Below are positions 22,501-34,839 of a DNA stretch of 64,000 nucleotides, piece after piece; positions within the stretch are counted from its first letter, which is position 1, and each line of letters opens with the position of its first letter. A program made the translations under genes and the position numbers. Origin of the DNA: Talpa occidentalis (Eukaryota; Chordata; Mammalia; Eulipotyphla; Talpidae); assembly GCF_014898055.3 (NCBI RefSeq), contig NW_023601322.1:10187312-10251311 (forward strand), given 5' to 3'. The notes beneath the pieces were generated by a model that was not told the origin of the DNA, did not search any database, and saw only the letters and a program-made list of their open reading frames with translations.

Positions 22501-23606
22501 TATTATTACCCCAACATTAAAAAAAATTACAATGGTTTATGCCAAAAATCATCCATATTGCAGCTGCCAGTATAAATGGGAATAAGCTTTTTGGGAATAA
22601 ATATAAAAATATGGTCGATGACTTGTAAACTTCTAGACTCTCGATGCAATGATTCCAATTAGGGTATTTAAGCTAAGAAAAAATTCAAAGAGACAATGGT
22701 AACTGCACAATTTACATATATCACTTACTACTACAATGCTTAAAAATATTCCCCCCTCCCAGGAAGGAATATTATATAGTCGTTATAAATAATAAAATCA
22801 TCTAGCCAGCCCCCCAGAGATTACTATGATAAAGCAAGTAATACAAATAGAATTTAAGATGGTGCCTGTAACAAAGAGAGTGTTTTGTGTTTTTTTTTTC
22901 CATTATCTACAGGATCTTTCTATCATTTCAGTTTAGGATACAGGTAGGGAAAATGCATCCTGGAGAAGGAAAAGGAGGCCCGTTCCCTGCCCCTCCCATT
23001 CTGATGAGTGTGGGACATTGGGGAATGTGTTAAGGGAAGTAAAGTAACGAGGCAGTGCTGTCAAGCACTGAAACCCTGGGAACCTTGCCTAAATACGATG
23101 ATGGGGAAATCAAAAGCAGAAATCTTTGTGTCCTGCTATCCATTTGGAACTTGGGGTGGTAGAAAAGGGAATCAGCCAGGCCTCGTCCCCTGTGGCAGCG
23201 TGATGCAGATGCAGCCAATGAAAGTGGTGGTCCAGTGATCGCTGGCAGAGAGGCTCAGTTGTGATCAGAGCTGCTACACCAGTGCTGGCTCTCACTGGCA
23301 TGGCGTGGGTCCCAGAGTGAGAGGCTGCGCAGAAGGCCCTGTGAGAGTAAGAGAGATGCTAAAATGAGAGCCTTTCCCTAAGGGTTTGTCTTGTGGTGGA
23401 CATGACCTTGGTGCACAATCCCTGGGAGGTTCACTTCAACCAGGAGCGATCAAAATGCTGTTAACAGAGACTGGGGGTGAGAGCTGAGGTGATATCAGAA
23501 TCCAGGAAGGTAGCCATACTGAGTCTGAGGCAAAAGAACAAATCCCACATGTACTTGCTTAGTAGACACCAATGTGAGAGACATTGGTAGGCTGAAGAGC
23601 AGCCTT
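22501..23606. other. No gene recognised
   Basis: AT-rich on the left and more balanced from 22.9 kb. Overlapping frames on both strands at 23008-23301 (60-76 codons) are mutually exclusive and without motifs, so none is called. Confidence 0.45.
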
Positions 23607-23619
23607 TCTAAATGGGTTC

Positions 23620-23927
23620 ATGTATATATGTGTGTATATATATATTTATTCATTTATAAATAAATAAATTTTATTTATTTATTTATACAAGAGCTGGGGT
23701 GTAGGCCAGAGGTGCGGGAGGGTGAGAAGATTCACCAGAGACAGAGCAGGGAACAGAATAGGCAGAGTGACTGAAATACACTGCTGAGGGGAGCAGCGGG
23801 TGAGACAGGAGAGGTCTGCCGCACCATGAGGGTAACTTCCTGGCCGGCCGGGAGTCGAACCCATACTACCAAGGCTGCGGACAGCTTCACAGAACTACAT
23901 TCAACCTGCTGTGCCACCGGGGAGGCC
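23620..23927 (-). mobile_element. tRNA-like SINE, antisense, with 13-bp target duplication
   Basis: A long TA/TG- and TTTA-rich tail (23620-23690) precedes the antisense SINE body: AGCTGGGGTGTAGGCCAGAG, AAATACACTGCTGAGGGGAG, TTCCTGGCCGGCCGGGAGTC, and the reversed head ending GCCACCGGGGAGGCC. TCTAAATGGGTTC flanks it exactly, at 23607-23619 and 23928-23940. The tail has grown into a microsatellite, as SINE tails often do. Two minus-strand frames within it are SINE sequence and not genes. Confidence 0.93.
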
Positions 23928-23940
23928 TCTAAATGGGTTC

Positions 23941-24345
23941 TTATCCTAATCCCCGCAACCTGTAAATATGCTCCTGAGAGGGCAAAGAACAACGAAGACT
24001 AAGGTAAAGATCTTAAGATGGAAATCATCCCGGTGACCCCACTGACATAACAAGGACCTTTGAAAGGTAATGGAAGGAGGGGTGTCAGAGTTGAAGAAGG
24101 AGATACAGTGATAGAAGCAGAGATCAGAGTGATATGGCTATGAGCCATGGAGTGCAGGCAGCTTATAAAAAGCTGGGAAGGACTGGAAACAGGTTCTCCT
24201 CTCACCTTCTAGAAGGGACACAGCCCTTCCTAAGGCTTGATATCAGGACTTCTGACCTCCGGAATTGTGAAATAAGATGGCATTGTTTCAAGCCTCTGAA
24301 TTGGTGGCGATTTCTTACAGCAGCCATAGGAAAGTAACACGGGCT
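23941..24345 (+). mobile_element. Ancient MER-type interspersed repeat, family not assigned
   Basis: The final part (GACTTCTGACCTCCGGAATT, GTGAAATAAGATGGCATTG, TTCAAGCCTCTGAATTGG, ACAGCAGCCATAGGAAAGTA) matches a very common mammalian repeat ending, 'acttctggcctccagaactgtgagaataaat...ttgttacagcagccacaggaaac'. Upstream parts (CATAACAAGGACCTTTGAAAG; AAAGCTGGGAAGGACTGG) also fit that repeat. I am sure it is an old dispersed repeat but not of its catalogue name. Frames on both strands here are not genes. Confidence 0.65.
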
Positions 24346-24779
24346 CGAGGAATAGGCCACGCAATCCAGAAGATACCGTGTGGACCTTAAGTCTGGTGTG
24401 CTCCATGGACACGTGAACACACTGGCACTTCTGCATCCTAATGGCCATGTTGGCGGGCAGTGGGTACAGCAGTGTACAGGAGGGGGTTCTATTATAAAAG
24501 CGTATTTACCTGAAACCCTACCTTGTTAGGCATAAACATCTCTTAATTGTCAAATTTGCTTTTTTCTCCCTGCTCCCTTTTGGAGGAGGTTCACAGGAAA
24601 ATGGATCAGTCACAGAATGAACCTGGGAAGTGTAGGGAGGTACCAGCTGAGCCAGTACACAGAGTCATAGCTGATAAGGTGACACTGTCTGGCTGTGCAG
24701 CACACGTCGGGGCCCTGCCCCAGCACTGCACATGTGCTTCCCAATGGAATGTCCCAAAATACGATGGCAAAGGTACCAT
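24346..24779. other. No gene recognised
   Basis: Frames on opposite strands overlap almost completely (24547-24819 +, 24606-24797 -, 24610-24840 -), which shows a locally stop-poor composition and not a gene. No motif or splice-flanked exon is evident. Confidence 0.45.
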
Positions 24780-24880
24780 CTTTCCCTTCATTTTCACAGA
24801 GGTGAAAACTCAGGTGTGAAGCAGTTAAATAACTTGCCAAAGGTCTTGTGGGTTTTTTAAACTGATAGACTCAACATTTG
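24780..24880 (-). mobile_element. MIR SINE fragment, antisense
   Basis: CATTTTCACAGAGGTGAAAA then CTCAGGTGTGAAGCAGTTAA and ATAACTTGCCAAAGGTCTTG follow the antisense MIR core 'cattttacagatgaggaaactgaggcacagagaggttaagtaacttgcccaaggtca'. Short and diverged. Confidence 0.65.
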
Positions 24881-25084
24881 AACAAACACACTTGGAAGGA
24901 AACGCAGGAAAATGAAACAGTTTGATTTGTTCCATTGGCAGGATTATGGATTTGTTCTTTTTGTTTTAATTTTTGTTAATGGCAAATAAAGCCATGATCA
25001 CACTTTTTATTTTCTTTAATATTGGCAATTTCCAATCTGTGAACAAGTTGTATTCCAAAATTATCAGCCAGGGGAGGATGAAAA

Positions 25085-25265
25085 GCATGTGGTTTGTAGA
25101 CAGACGTGCTGCATTGGAATCTCTATGCTAGTCCTTGTTAGAGATGGTAAATTGGGCAATTTACGCAACCTCTCTGCATTCCGATTTTATTATTTATCAA
25201 ATGAAGATAATAATACCTAATTGGAAGTTCTTTTTAAAGTACAATGTCTGAAATGTATTCACTTG
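25085..25265 (+). mobile_element. MIR SINE fragment
   Basis: AGCATGTGGTTTGTAGACAG, then TTACGCAACCTCTCTGCATT and TTATTTATCAAATGAAGATA with AATAATACCTAATTGG follow the MIR order: 'gcagtggattagactgg', 'acctctctgtgcctcagttt', 'atctgtaaaatggggataataatacctacc'. Confidence 0.7.
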
Positions 25266-25269
25266 TTAA

Positions 25270-28200
25270 ATAGTCTCTCCTTTCCTCAACAAAATGTTTG
25301 CTAGTTTTCAGAACCAATGAGAACCTACTTTCCTGTTTAAAATGATAAAATCCTCGGAGGTTAAAATTATAGATCAACCAATGAAGCTGTGCTACTCACT
25401 GTTTGCTGGATGTGTTGTGCTAGCGGTATTGTTTCAGCAATATGTACCTGTCGGTCCTGAGAATACTTCTTTGGAGAGATGGAATCTGCATTACAACTTG
25501 GTAAGAAAGGATACAGGCTATCAATCCACAGAAGTAAGAACTACCTTCTGCCCTCCATTGCACTACCCCTGCCTTAGTCATGTGCCCCTCATTTATAATG
25601 CTGAAAATGAATGGAGAGGACAGACCCTCCAAAAAACTAGACAATTTTAATAAATCCTGTTAGTTCCATCATAGAAGATCAACATTCTTCTTGTGGTCTA
25701 ATTATGAAAAATGATTGCTGTTTCATCAGTGGGTCTCAGACCCTATTATTGACTTTCTATATCTCTCATTGACATGCATAAGTCATTCTAAAACATATCA
25801 TGGATCCTTAGGCAGAGCATAACAGACAGAACTTTTCACCAAGCTTATCCTCGGGAGCTATCTGTGCACTGGTATGTGAGAACACACACCATGACTGAGC
25901 AAACTTCTCTATTTAGCAACCTGGGCTATAATCAGTTCATTAGGATGTTGTTTACCTTGAGTGTTTTGCACATATTACTTCCAAAAACTCCTCTGTTTTA
26001 AGTGATGTTAAAAGTGTGTTAGGTGGAAAGGATAGAAAAGAAGGAAAAAGAAGAAATCATCAAGGAAGAACAGAAACGCATTCAGCCAGAAGGCCAGTAA
26101 TACAATGGAGCCAAATTAAAAGGCATAAGAAAGGGAAGACACCACAGTTAGGTGTGATCTGCAGGAAGATGGCGGGTTGATGGATGATCATCAATCATGC
26201 TCTCCCAAGCAGTCCTTCAGCAATGAATTTCAATATCCCGCACGTGGGTCAACGCTATGAATTCATAAAAGAAAGAAGGTAAACAGAGCATGTAATTTAC
26301 ATTTATACATGTACACATGCACGCACACTCACACACGCACACATACACGTATGCGTGAGCACGCACAAGAATGTTTCACTCCTCTGTCACAAACTGATCC
26401 ATAAAGATCTGTTACTTCTCAAAACTCTTAGGTTGACATCAATAAATGAATATTTCTTTTTCTTTTTTCCCTAACTAAAGAACCGAGTCCCTCTATTTGT
26501 GCCATTGCCTTTATCACTGTGATTACATTCCCTCAACCAAATAACTTATTCATGTGAAACTATAAAGCATACAAAGAAGAATATCCCACTTTTCATGTTT
26601 CTCATCTTCCGTGAAGACATGACAAAAGTAATAAAGACAAGACTCACACAAAACAACGCCAGGAAGCTAGTTCTGATCATTTGAGAGATCAGCGCTCTAT
26701 ACCAATTTTTGCTCAAAGCATCGTTTCAGGCAACTACTTTAGTAAATCCTGGACAGCTGGCATTCGGGTTGATTACACAATAGTTTGGGGGACACAGTTC
26801 TGGAATTACAGCATTAGAATTTAGTAGGCTTAACACACAAAAGTAATCATCAGCAGGAGCTTGTGAGTTGTGGCTGAAACTTGTTCTGTGCATACGTCCA
26901 GGTCCTGGACATTGGAGGGGATGGAGCAATCCCCTATCAAGAAGATTAACACATAGAGGTTATACGAAAAATTTCAGTGAGTCCTGGATTAACACTAAGC
27001 CCCCGAGTTAACAGCTTGAGATAATGCAGCAATTTCCCACCTATATCTCATAGCCCAGGCCAAACATAGCCCACAAAGTAAGCCCAAGGAATCTGCAGTC
27101 CACAACCAAAACCTCACAAAAATCTTTTCCTTACCAAACTGGCTTTATTTGGAGTAAATATGAGGAGAAACCCAAGAAACTAGAACTGGACATACTGAGG
27201 AGAAAATTCCAAAAAATAAGGATTTTTTTTTCTTCTTTAGAGAACTTCAGTCAAAAGAAAAGTTTGATAATACAAATGTCTTATAAATAATATCATTTGG
27301 CGATGAATTACTTCAGAACATTGTGCATGTGTTTTAGTTACTAAGAAGTGATCACTTCCCAGGAAAGAGAGTGTCAGGACTATGACTTTGAATTTCTTTA
27401 TCACAAAGAATTATGTCCTTGAGCACCTGAAAACCGGGGCTAGGGATGAGTGTGTGTAAGTTAAAAACATCTGGATGGAATTTGGAAATCCCCTGGCAGC
27501 TTTATCTGCAGGGAATCAAATGTCTGAGTGCTTGGAAGTTTTAGTTATTGTTCTGGTTCCCTTTTTGGAGATATTTTATAGTTTCTGGATACAGTCCCTG
27601 AGTTGAGTTCATAGGAAGTATAGGATGTAGAGGTAAATATTAATCATGACCTCATAGAGATTGCTTATGAAGTAGTGTGGGGGGAGAGGGGTCATGTTTG
27701 TTGAATGAATGGAAATGAGAGGGAAGGCTGAAAGCAGCCACATAGCAGTTTTAAATGGGCTCCTATTTTTGCAAAGTCACATCGTCGTTGGGAATGGACT
27801 ATTATTCTCAACCAAGTCTTTTACCATCATTACCTTTCCTATTGTTTTCATTTACATTAGAAATATAAAGACAGGAGAAATGATAAAACAATCCTCAGAT
27901 ACATCTGACCAAGAAAATGGATACCAAGGCATAACAGCAGCAGAGCTTTATATTTGAGAGTCACCACATGCAGAATGGATAGGGTTTCCAGAATGTTCCT
28001 GGATGACTTCTTAGACACTGTGCTAGGCTCCAGAGTGGACCACACCAAGTCCGTATGCAACTCTTCACAGCTGCAGGAATCGTTGCTCAGAAAAGGCTGG
28101 AATATGGACCCGGATGTTAGGAGGAAGCCATGAAACCATGGCATAGAGTACAGAGTGTTGTCACCACTGCTTCTAGGGAGTAAAATGGTGGAGATTAGTT

Positions 28201-28680
28201 AGTGGGATAAGAGAGTATGAAGGGATTAGCTGAGGGTACTCAAGTATGCATCATGCTGCTTGACTACTTCTTATTCTACAGCTATTATTTTTGTTTCCTT
28301 CATTATGTCATTGTCCCACAAGATGGTATATAGGAGGAAGAAGAAGAAGAAAAAGGAGAGGAAGCAAATAAATGACATGGACTGGAAACTTCACATAAGG
28401 AATTTCTCAAAAGCTCCCTTTTGATCAAGAAAGTGTCTGAAATCACACCAAAGCATTTCATCAGGAAAACAAGTTCGAAGAAAATATAAGAGTTCTTGCT
28501 TGTTTTGTGGCATGCAGGAAAAGGAAATTGTCATTAAGAGTTTCTTCAGATAGGATTTTCCTGGACTTCCTGTTTAATGGCCAGTTCTGAGTATGCTTGA
28601 CTGCAGACATAATGATGTGGGGAGCAAGTGGAAGGAGAATGTAGGTCTAGAAGGCACGGAGGTGGCATTAAGAACTACAG
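25270..28680. other. No gene recognised; includes a degenerate CA-rich tract
   Basis: The 102-codon frame at 25342-25650 is overlapped by a 74-codon frame on the other strand and has no recognisable motif. A degenerate (CA)n-like stretch lies at about 26305-26366. A GAA-rich tract is at about 28333-28368. Bases 27770-27819 have a diverged copy at 29761-29810. No exon, RNA gene or intact repeat is called. Confidence 0.45.
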
Positions 28681-28684
28681 GGAG

Positions 28685-28957
28685 GGGTCTCTCTGGTGGC
28701 ACAGGGGGTTGGGCACAGAGATGTGGGGCTATCTGCAGTCACTGTAGCACGGGTTCGATCCCCGGCCAGCCAGGGAGCGACCTACCTGGCACAGCAGACC
28801 TCTGCTGGCTTGACTACTGCTCCCTCAGCAGTGTGTTTCAGTCAGTCTGCCTGTTCTGCTCCCCACTCTGCCTCTGGTAAATCCTCTCACTCCCCTGTAC
28901 CTCTGGCCTGCACCCCAGTTCTTGTATGCGCAGGTGAGTAGATCTTTAAAAAAAAAA
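28685..28957 (+). mobile_element. tRNA-like SINE, older subfamily, with good A and B boxes
   Basis: The head GGGGTCTCTCTGGTGGCACA carries a perfect A box (TGGCACAGGGG, 28697-28707) and a perfect B box (GGTTCGATCCC, 28752-28762). The body CCCCGGCCAGCCAGGGAGCG and the tail CACCCCAGTTCTTGTATGCG mark the older subfamily. The flanks AACTACAGGGAGG (left) and AACTATAAGGAGG (right) are a target duplication with two substitutions, consistent with some age. Confidence 0.92.
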
Positions 28958-28969
28958 ACTATAAGGAGG

Positions 28970-31304
28970 ACTGTTATACATGCGCAGCAGGTGAAAACTT
29001 TCATTTTACTGTCTGTATTTTAGCATTTGCTCTTTGAAGATGTATTTAGGAGTTAAGATTTAATGCACACAGAAAAGCACCTTCCAAAGATCTGTATGGA
29101 CAGACTGATTCCAAAGTTCTGTGACATAACACTCCAATCACTAATGTTACCAATTGAGGAAAAAATTCATTTCTTAAACTGAAGGCTGAGCCAAAGCTGG
29201 GTCTCCATGTCCCCACCTGCACTAAAAGTGCAGTCCATGAGCTCAGCTTGCTGTCATTACATTATTGCATCAATTCTCCAGGTAATTGGTCTCATGGAAC
29301 ATAACCAAGCTAGCATATTTTCCCTCCCCAGCCCTCTGGGAATATCTTAAATGCTGCAAGACAGGTTCTCTCTCTCTTTCTTTTAATCATGACTTCATAT
29401 TATCCAATGTGATATAAAAAAAAAAACTAGTGAATTTATTTGGGTTTTAGGAAAATACAGTCTCCTTCCAACTTTTGACTTTGTGATTATCAAACCTAGG
29501 TGAAAGGCAGAATGTGTTGGGATTTCGTTGTGTCCTAATAAAATAAGAACTTAAAGTGAGATTATTCTACCTCACTATTTACTGCAGTGTCAATCCAATC
29601 ATAAAGTGGGTGCCAGACACACCCTCGAGGTGGAGAATTTGCAAGTGCAATCATAGAGAACTTGTCCATGATTCTTGCATGCCTCAGTGAGATTCAGGAT
29701 ATAAATACAGGTCTTAATAGAAAGAGAAAGGGATTTCTGAAGAGAGCTTTTTGCACTCAGTGCAAAGTCATGTCGGCATTGGGAATAGACTATTACTCTC
29801 AACCAAGTCTGTGTGGTCACCACCCCACCTTCAAGTCTAAGGATGCTCCCGTGGGTCCTTTCTGTTCCCTGGGGTTCAGAGACATGCAGGGCTGGACCGT
29901 TTGCTGCTCTTCTTCCTAAGGAAAGAGGTGGTTCCCTTGGGTCCCCCTTGGCTCCTAATGCCTGTCATGGCAACAGGTAAAGAGGTGATTTTCATGGACA
30001 GGATATGGAGCCAGAGCATAAAGAAATGGGTGTGTTTGCTCTGTTGCCCAGTAAAATAGTACCAGTTGGAGGTACAGAGGGTCGCCACCTATTAGATTCT
30101 GGAAATGAATGCTGGGTCCTTTGGGACTGCTGAGGGAATCCCTTCAGCATTCACCTGGTGGAGGGTACTGCAGTGAGACAGGCTGAGCAGGTGATGCCTA
30201 GAGTCTGCATACCAAGTATGGTGTCTCCATTAGACCCGCAAGGCCAAGGTTAACAGATCCTGTATTCAATGGGACTGGTAAATTCTTGCCTGTCCTTTCT
30301 CCTCCCCACCTACTCCTAGAGATAAAAACAGACCAACAAACTGGCGAGTGTTGAGGGAGGGCAGAGCACAGAGTCACAAGGCAGCGGAATGAAGAAGAGA
30401 AAGCATTTTTTTTCTCCCAGCCTTCTGGTTTGAGGCAGTGGTGAGTTGGCAAGACAAGGCTGTAGCCTTTAGAGCACAACTGTCTGTCTGTTTTTATAAA
30501 TTAGGTTTTTAAAATGAGTCTGGCCATTCTAAGTTCCAAATGAGCTTGTGTTTGTGATAGATCTTAGATATGAGCAGAGAGGTTAGGAGCCTGCCGGGAC
30601 TTGCATCCTGGGGCAGCTGAATGTCACCCACATTGAAGAAAGTGTGTTGGGGGAGGGAGATAAACAACAAGGTGCATTGGGCTGTGCCACTAGTTGTGTT
30701 TTTGTCTCCAGTATCTAAAGACCGGTGTTGAGATTGTTCTGGTGGTTTCACAGTTCAGGGTTCCAGAGCTCTCATTCAGCTCTAAATTTGTGACATGGGC
30801 AGCTCAGTCACAAGTGGGCCAAGCCAGCCCTGTGCTGCCTGGAGCCATGTCAGAGCCTGAGGCCAGAGGAAAAAATCAGTAATGCTGGTTACCCATCTTT
30901 AAAATCCTGATATTTTGCTCATCGTGGATTTATTTGCATTAATTTTGATTTTCAAATTTAGGTCAAATATGAATCTTGAATCAGGGGTCAGGACCTTCCT
31001 TATGCCAAGTGCCTGAGATATTGTCTTAGTCTCACCCTCATCCTGGCTCTATTTGGAGCAGTTCAGTTTTCCAGGGCAAGGAAACTTAGTTTCTGTCATC
31101 TACAGGAACCATTTTTTCCTTTTCTTCCTCTCACATTATCATTTTGCTGCCAGGCTTTCTGTCTCTTCTGGCCTTCTCTGAAGACATCCACTTTCCAAGC
31201 CTTCCGCAGACAGCTCTTTGGGCATGAGCCCCAGAAAGTGACTTCAGTGTTGCTGCTTGATGCAGTGATATGTGATCAAAGTTAATAGGTGTTTCTCCTC
31301 GAAT
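28970..31304. other. No gene recognised; G+C-richer block at 29.6-30.9 kb unexplained
   Basis: From about 29590 to 30880 base composition rises and frames of 62-93 codons appear on both strands, overlapping each other. None shows a family motif. The texture (GGTCCTTTGGGACTGCTGAG, CCTCCCCACCTACTCCTAGA) suggests an old LTR or a lost gene segment, but no terminal repeats, splice-bounded open frame or poly(A) feature decides it. Confidence 0.35.
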
Positions 31305-31315
31305 AGAAGTGTTTT

Positions 31316-31581
31316 AGGGCCTCCCTAGTGGTGCTAGGGGTTAAGCTCCACACTATGAAGCTATCCGCAGCCACTGCAGCACAAGTTTGATCCCCGGCCA
31401 GGGAGCAACCCACATGTCGCAGCAGACCTCTCCTGTCTCGCCCGCTGCTCCCCTCAGCAGTGTATTTCAGTCAGTCTGTCTGTTCTGTTCCTCATTCTGT
31501 CTCTGGTGGATCCTCTCACCCCCCATACCTATGGCCTGTACCCCAGTTCTTGTATGCATAAATAAATAAATCTTTAAAAAA
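31316..31581 (+). mobile_element. tRNA-like SINE, older subfamily, with 11-bp target duplication
   Basis: The element runs from the head GGGCCTCCCTAGTGGTGCTA through CCCGGCCAGGGAGCAACCCA and CTCCCCTCAGCAGTGTATTT to the tail CCCCAGTTCTTGTATGCATA followed by AATAAATAAATCTTT and an A run. AGAAGTGTTTT flanks it exactly, at 31305-31315 and 31582-31592. The A and B boxes are decayed. It is the clearest full-length example of the older subfamily. Confidence 0.94.
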
Positions 31582-31639
31582 AGAAGTGTTTTCATGTTCA
31601 AAATTAATTTTCAAAATTTTATGTTCAAAGTTAGGTGCT

Positions 31640-31853
31640 GGCAGCTTATTTCTATAAAGGGTCAGTGAGTCTTTTAGGTTTTTCAGGTCTTATGTCTCGG
31701 CTGCAACCATACAGCAATGCCCGTGTAGCACCAAAGCAGCCCCGGGCCCTGCTTGTATAGATTGGCATGACTGTTCCAATAAAACTTTATTTACAAAAAC
31801 AAGCTCAGGGAATACATGGCCCATAGGTCACCTTCTGTAAATCTGTCTTCTAA
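31640..31853 (-). mobile_element. Old DNA-transposon-like repeat (hAT-type suspected)
   Basis: The blocks TTCTATAAAGGGTCAGTGAG, TTTTTCAGGTCTTATGTCTC, CACCAAAGCAGCCCCGGGCC and CCAATAAAACTTTATTTACA match, in order, a very common mammalian dispersed repeat. Its other strand begins with a 'ctgcggcccgcgggcca'-like end and has the 'tttgtaaataaagttttattgg' block. I believe it is a non-autonomous hAT element but cannot give its catalogue name. Confidence 0.6.
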
Positions 31854-32094
31854 GTTGTGATGCTTAGTCACCCCACTCTCCTTTTATCCCCTCAGACAAT
31901 TTAAAAAGGTCTAAGAATGTTGAGGATAATTGCCTTTAGAGATCTTTTTGCAATTAAGATATTTTTGCTATGGGAGCATTGATTTATCTCAGTTTTAAAA
32001 AATTAATCTATTTCTGATGTGTAAACACTCATCAGGAAATAAATGGGTGACCTATTTTTTGGTAATGATAGCAATCGTTTATAGAATGTTACGC

Positions 32095-32260
32095 TGGGCA
32101 AGACCATACATATAAAGTATACAAATTAATCCTTAAAACAACTTTAATGTTGTTATTATTCCCATGTGAAGATGACATGATAAGATTCAGACGTCAAGCA
32201 ACTTGCCTGAGGACATCGAATCGGCAGTGGGTAGATCTGGGCTATGAGGCAAGTCTCTGA
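32095..32260 (-). mobile_element. MIR SINE fragment, antisense
   Basis: AATTAATCCTTAAAACAACT, TTATTATTCCCATGTGAAGA, CAAGCAACTTGCCTGAGGAC and GCAGTGGGTAGATCTGGGCT follow the antisense MIR order ('taatcctcacaacaac', 'attatccccattttacagatgagg', 'aacttgcccaaggtca', 'agtggcagagctgggatt'). Confidence 0.68.
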
Positions 32261-34385
32261 AATCCCAAAGCCACAGAGGCCCTGAACCTCTCCCCTGGAA
32301 TCCTTCTGCTGACAGTAACACTCTGGGGGGCTCGATGAGTCAGTTTCAGATGAAGAAAACAAGGAAACATGAACTGGAATGTTGAAAAAACATCGAGAAA
32401 TGGGATTTGACAGCAGGGTGCATATAGTTTGATGACCTCACATAACAAGTTGACTGAGAATGGGCTTTGATTCTCTGTGGTCTGGAGCTCGGGTCCTTCT
32501 TTCCTGTTGAAGTTGTTAGCTCATTTCTTACTTCAGCTAAGAAGTATGAAGGTGGTGACCCTGAACACTTACTGGAAGGATCGTTGTGGGGACTCCCTCC
32601 TAACTTCACTAATTACTTTGACTCTTTCTACAGACAATCTCCTGAATAGACTTCTTAGACTTCACTCTGACAGTCTTAAGCATTAGTCTTCATGGCAAGA
32701 ACAAAGGGAAGGTAAAGGGGTGTGTGGAAAAACAACACACACACATATCAGTGTGCATGTGCACACTCAGACATGTGTGTGAGTGCCATCACCTATTCTT
32801 TGGTGAATATTCTGCTTTTCTTAAATAGCTGTACCCTTTTAGAGTTAGTTATGATGCTTTTCACTATTTCACTTTTTAAAATGTTAGATATATTCACCTT
32901 CAAGCTCTTTTTTAATTTTCAAATGGCTTCATGATTTAGAAATTATTATTAGGAAGATATGTAAGGACAAGTTTAAGCTTCAGTTGAGATAGATACCACA
33001 GGGATGGAATTTGCTTTGTCTGTATCTAGCACGAGAAATACAGGTGTACATGCACCTGACCTCAGAGCGTGTGACAAAATGCAGTCGTGTTCCCAGTTGT
33101 CTTAGAACAGAACTGCTTGTTTTGTGTCAGGTAGAGAAAGGAAGGAGAGTTTTTACTTTCTAGCAGGCCGCCGTGATATGAAAGCGCTCTCTCCATTCGT
33201 TTAAAGAAACCATGAAGGTTCAGGGAAAGGCATTTGTGAGAGTAATTGAAGTAGACTTTCTGAAGAATAAAAATGTTTGGCCAAATATAAGTTCCTAAAT
33301 AAAACAGAAAGACAGAGTAGTGAATGCTGAAGTGAGCAGGAGGGTGACCTTTCTAGCTAGATGGCTCTGTGATGTGTCATCTAAAGTTTTAAAGCTCCCG
33401 AGTGGTGAGGAAGGTCCTAAAAAAATGGATCATTGATTGTATTAAAATGAATATCTTAAAATGTTCCCTTTTATGTTTAAACATTATAGGGCTACTTCAT
33501 TAGACACAAAGCCCAATATTACCTCATAATTAGTTCAGCAACTTCCAGGGTGCTTTGGGAATGTCTGACCAGCAGGTGTGAACACTTCAAAGCCTTCTGT
33601 TGCTTCCTTTTTACTTTTTATTTAAACACTTTATTGTGATGCCACCTTTTCATGTCTGGTGCCTATCTAATTCCACGTAATATTTTTCCCCTTAAAAAAG
33701 CTTTCAACCAGGAGCAAAAGAGTTTCCAAAGAAGCCTGAGAGAATGAAAGATGCTAAAGGAAATATTTCAAATATTGCACAAATTTATATCTGGCGTCTG
33801 TGGTTTTAAATACTTGCCTTTTCTTCTCTTTGTCACGAGCTGTTGAAAAGAACAAATAGGAAGCGTGGGGTCCAACCCCATGTTACTATCCTTTCTGTAT
33901 TCTCTCGAGGAAAAGATTTTGCAGATGGGTAGCAATTGGTCAAGATTTATTTTATCTTCTATTTCTTAAATGCCTGGAGAATCCTTCCAGTGCTCGATCA
34001 GCAGTGTCCTTCTGGGGTAGTTGCTCATCTTAAAGAATAACAGATGGCGTCAGTGTCGGCCTCTGAAGGGGCTGGTCCCCTGTGCTAAGCATCTCACCCC
34101 TTACTGCGGTGCTCAGAATTCCTGCCCAGAACTCTTCCCAGTTCGTGTCTCCTCATTTGCTTAAATGTGTTTCCTGGAAAAACCAATCCCTTCCCTTGAC
34201 AGTGATCATCAGCAAATCTAAGTTGATTCATTTATCACCCTATAAGTTCTATAGAGACACTGAGTCAATGGGACACAGAAAAGACAAATTGCAGTGGTGC
34301 AGAAGCTTGCGGGCACAGATGCAGATGGAGATCGGTGGGAGAAGCTTGCAACTGCGGCAAAGGATTTGAGATTTGAAGGGTGTGA
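32261..34385. other. No gene recognised
   Basis: Overlapping frames on both strands at 32346-32686 have no motifs. A short CA/TG-rich stretch is at about 32735-32785. The remainder is unassigned AT-rich DNA. Confidence 0.45.
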
Positions 34386-34427
34386 GGCAAGTGTGTGTAA
34401 GTGTGTGTGTTTGTGTGTGTGTGTGAA
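34386..34427. repeat. Interrupted (GT)n microsatellite
   Basis: A TG-repeat tract with several interruptions, such as AGTGTGTGTAAGTGTGTGTG. It is a simple-sequence repeat that could be length-variable between individuals. Confidence 0.85.
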
Positions 34428-34839
34428 TTCTAATTTCTGTATGTTTTACTTCTGTATCAAAAGTGTCTTTTAGGAGGCTTCTTTCATCCAACCTTCTCAT
34501 GCCCTCTGCTTTCCTCCAAGACGCTGCTATCTCCTGCTGCTAAGCTTCTTTTGACCTTCAGTATATTTTTGTCCTTCTCCCTCTTTCCTGAATATCTCCC
34601 TCATGCACCCACAAGGACTATAGTTACTGGAACTAATATGTGGCAGACAGTTTTCTAGATGCCAGGAGGAAATAGATAATTCAGAAAACCCAACGATCTC
34701 TCTTATCTTTAAGATCTAGCGTGTCCTCTGATCTCCCCTCAACTATGACTCTTAATATTTTTCCTGAGCATTAAATGTGAGGAAAGTGCAGATTTCACCC
34801 AGCTTATTTGCCTTCGATGAGTCTGCGTTTCTCAATCCA

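Noticed and set aside
25342..25650. 102-codon plus-strand frame with a hydrophobic start
   Set aside because: The early hydrophobic stretch could suggest a signal anchor, but there is no family resemblance, and a 74-codon frame on the other strand overlaps it.
26160..26200. CAGGAAGATGGCGGG, which resembles an L1 5' start
   Set aside because: No L1 sequence follows it, and the resemblance covers only a few bases.
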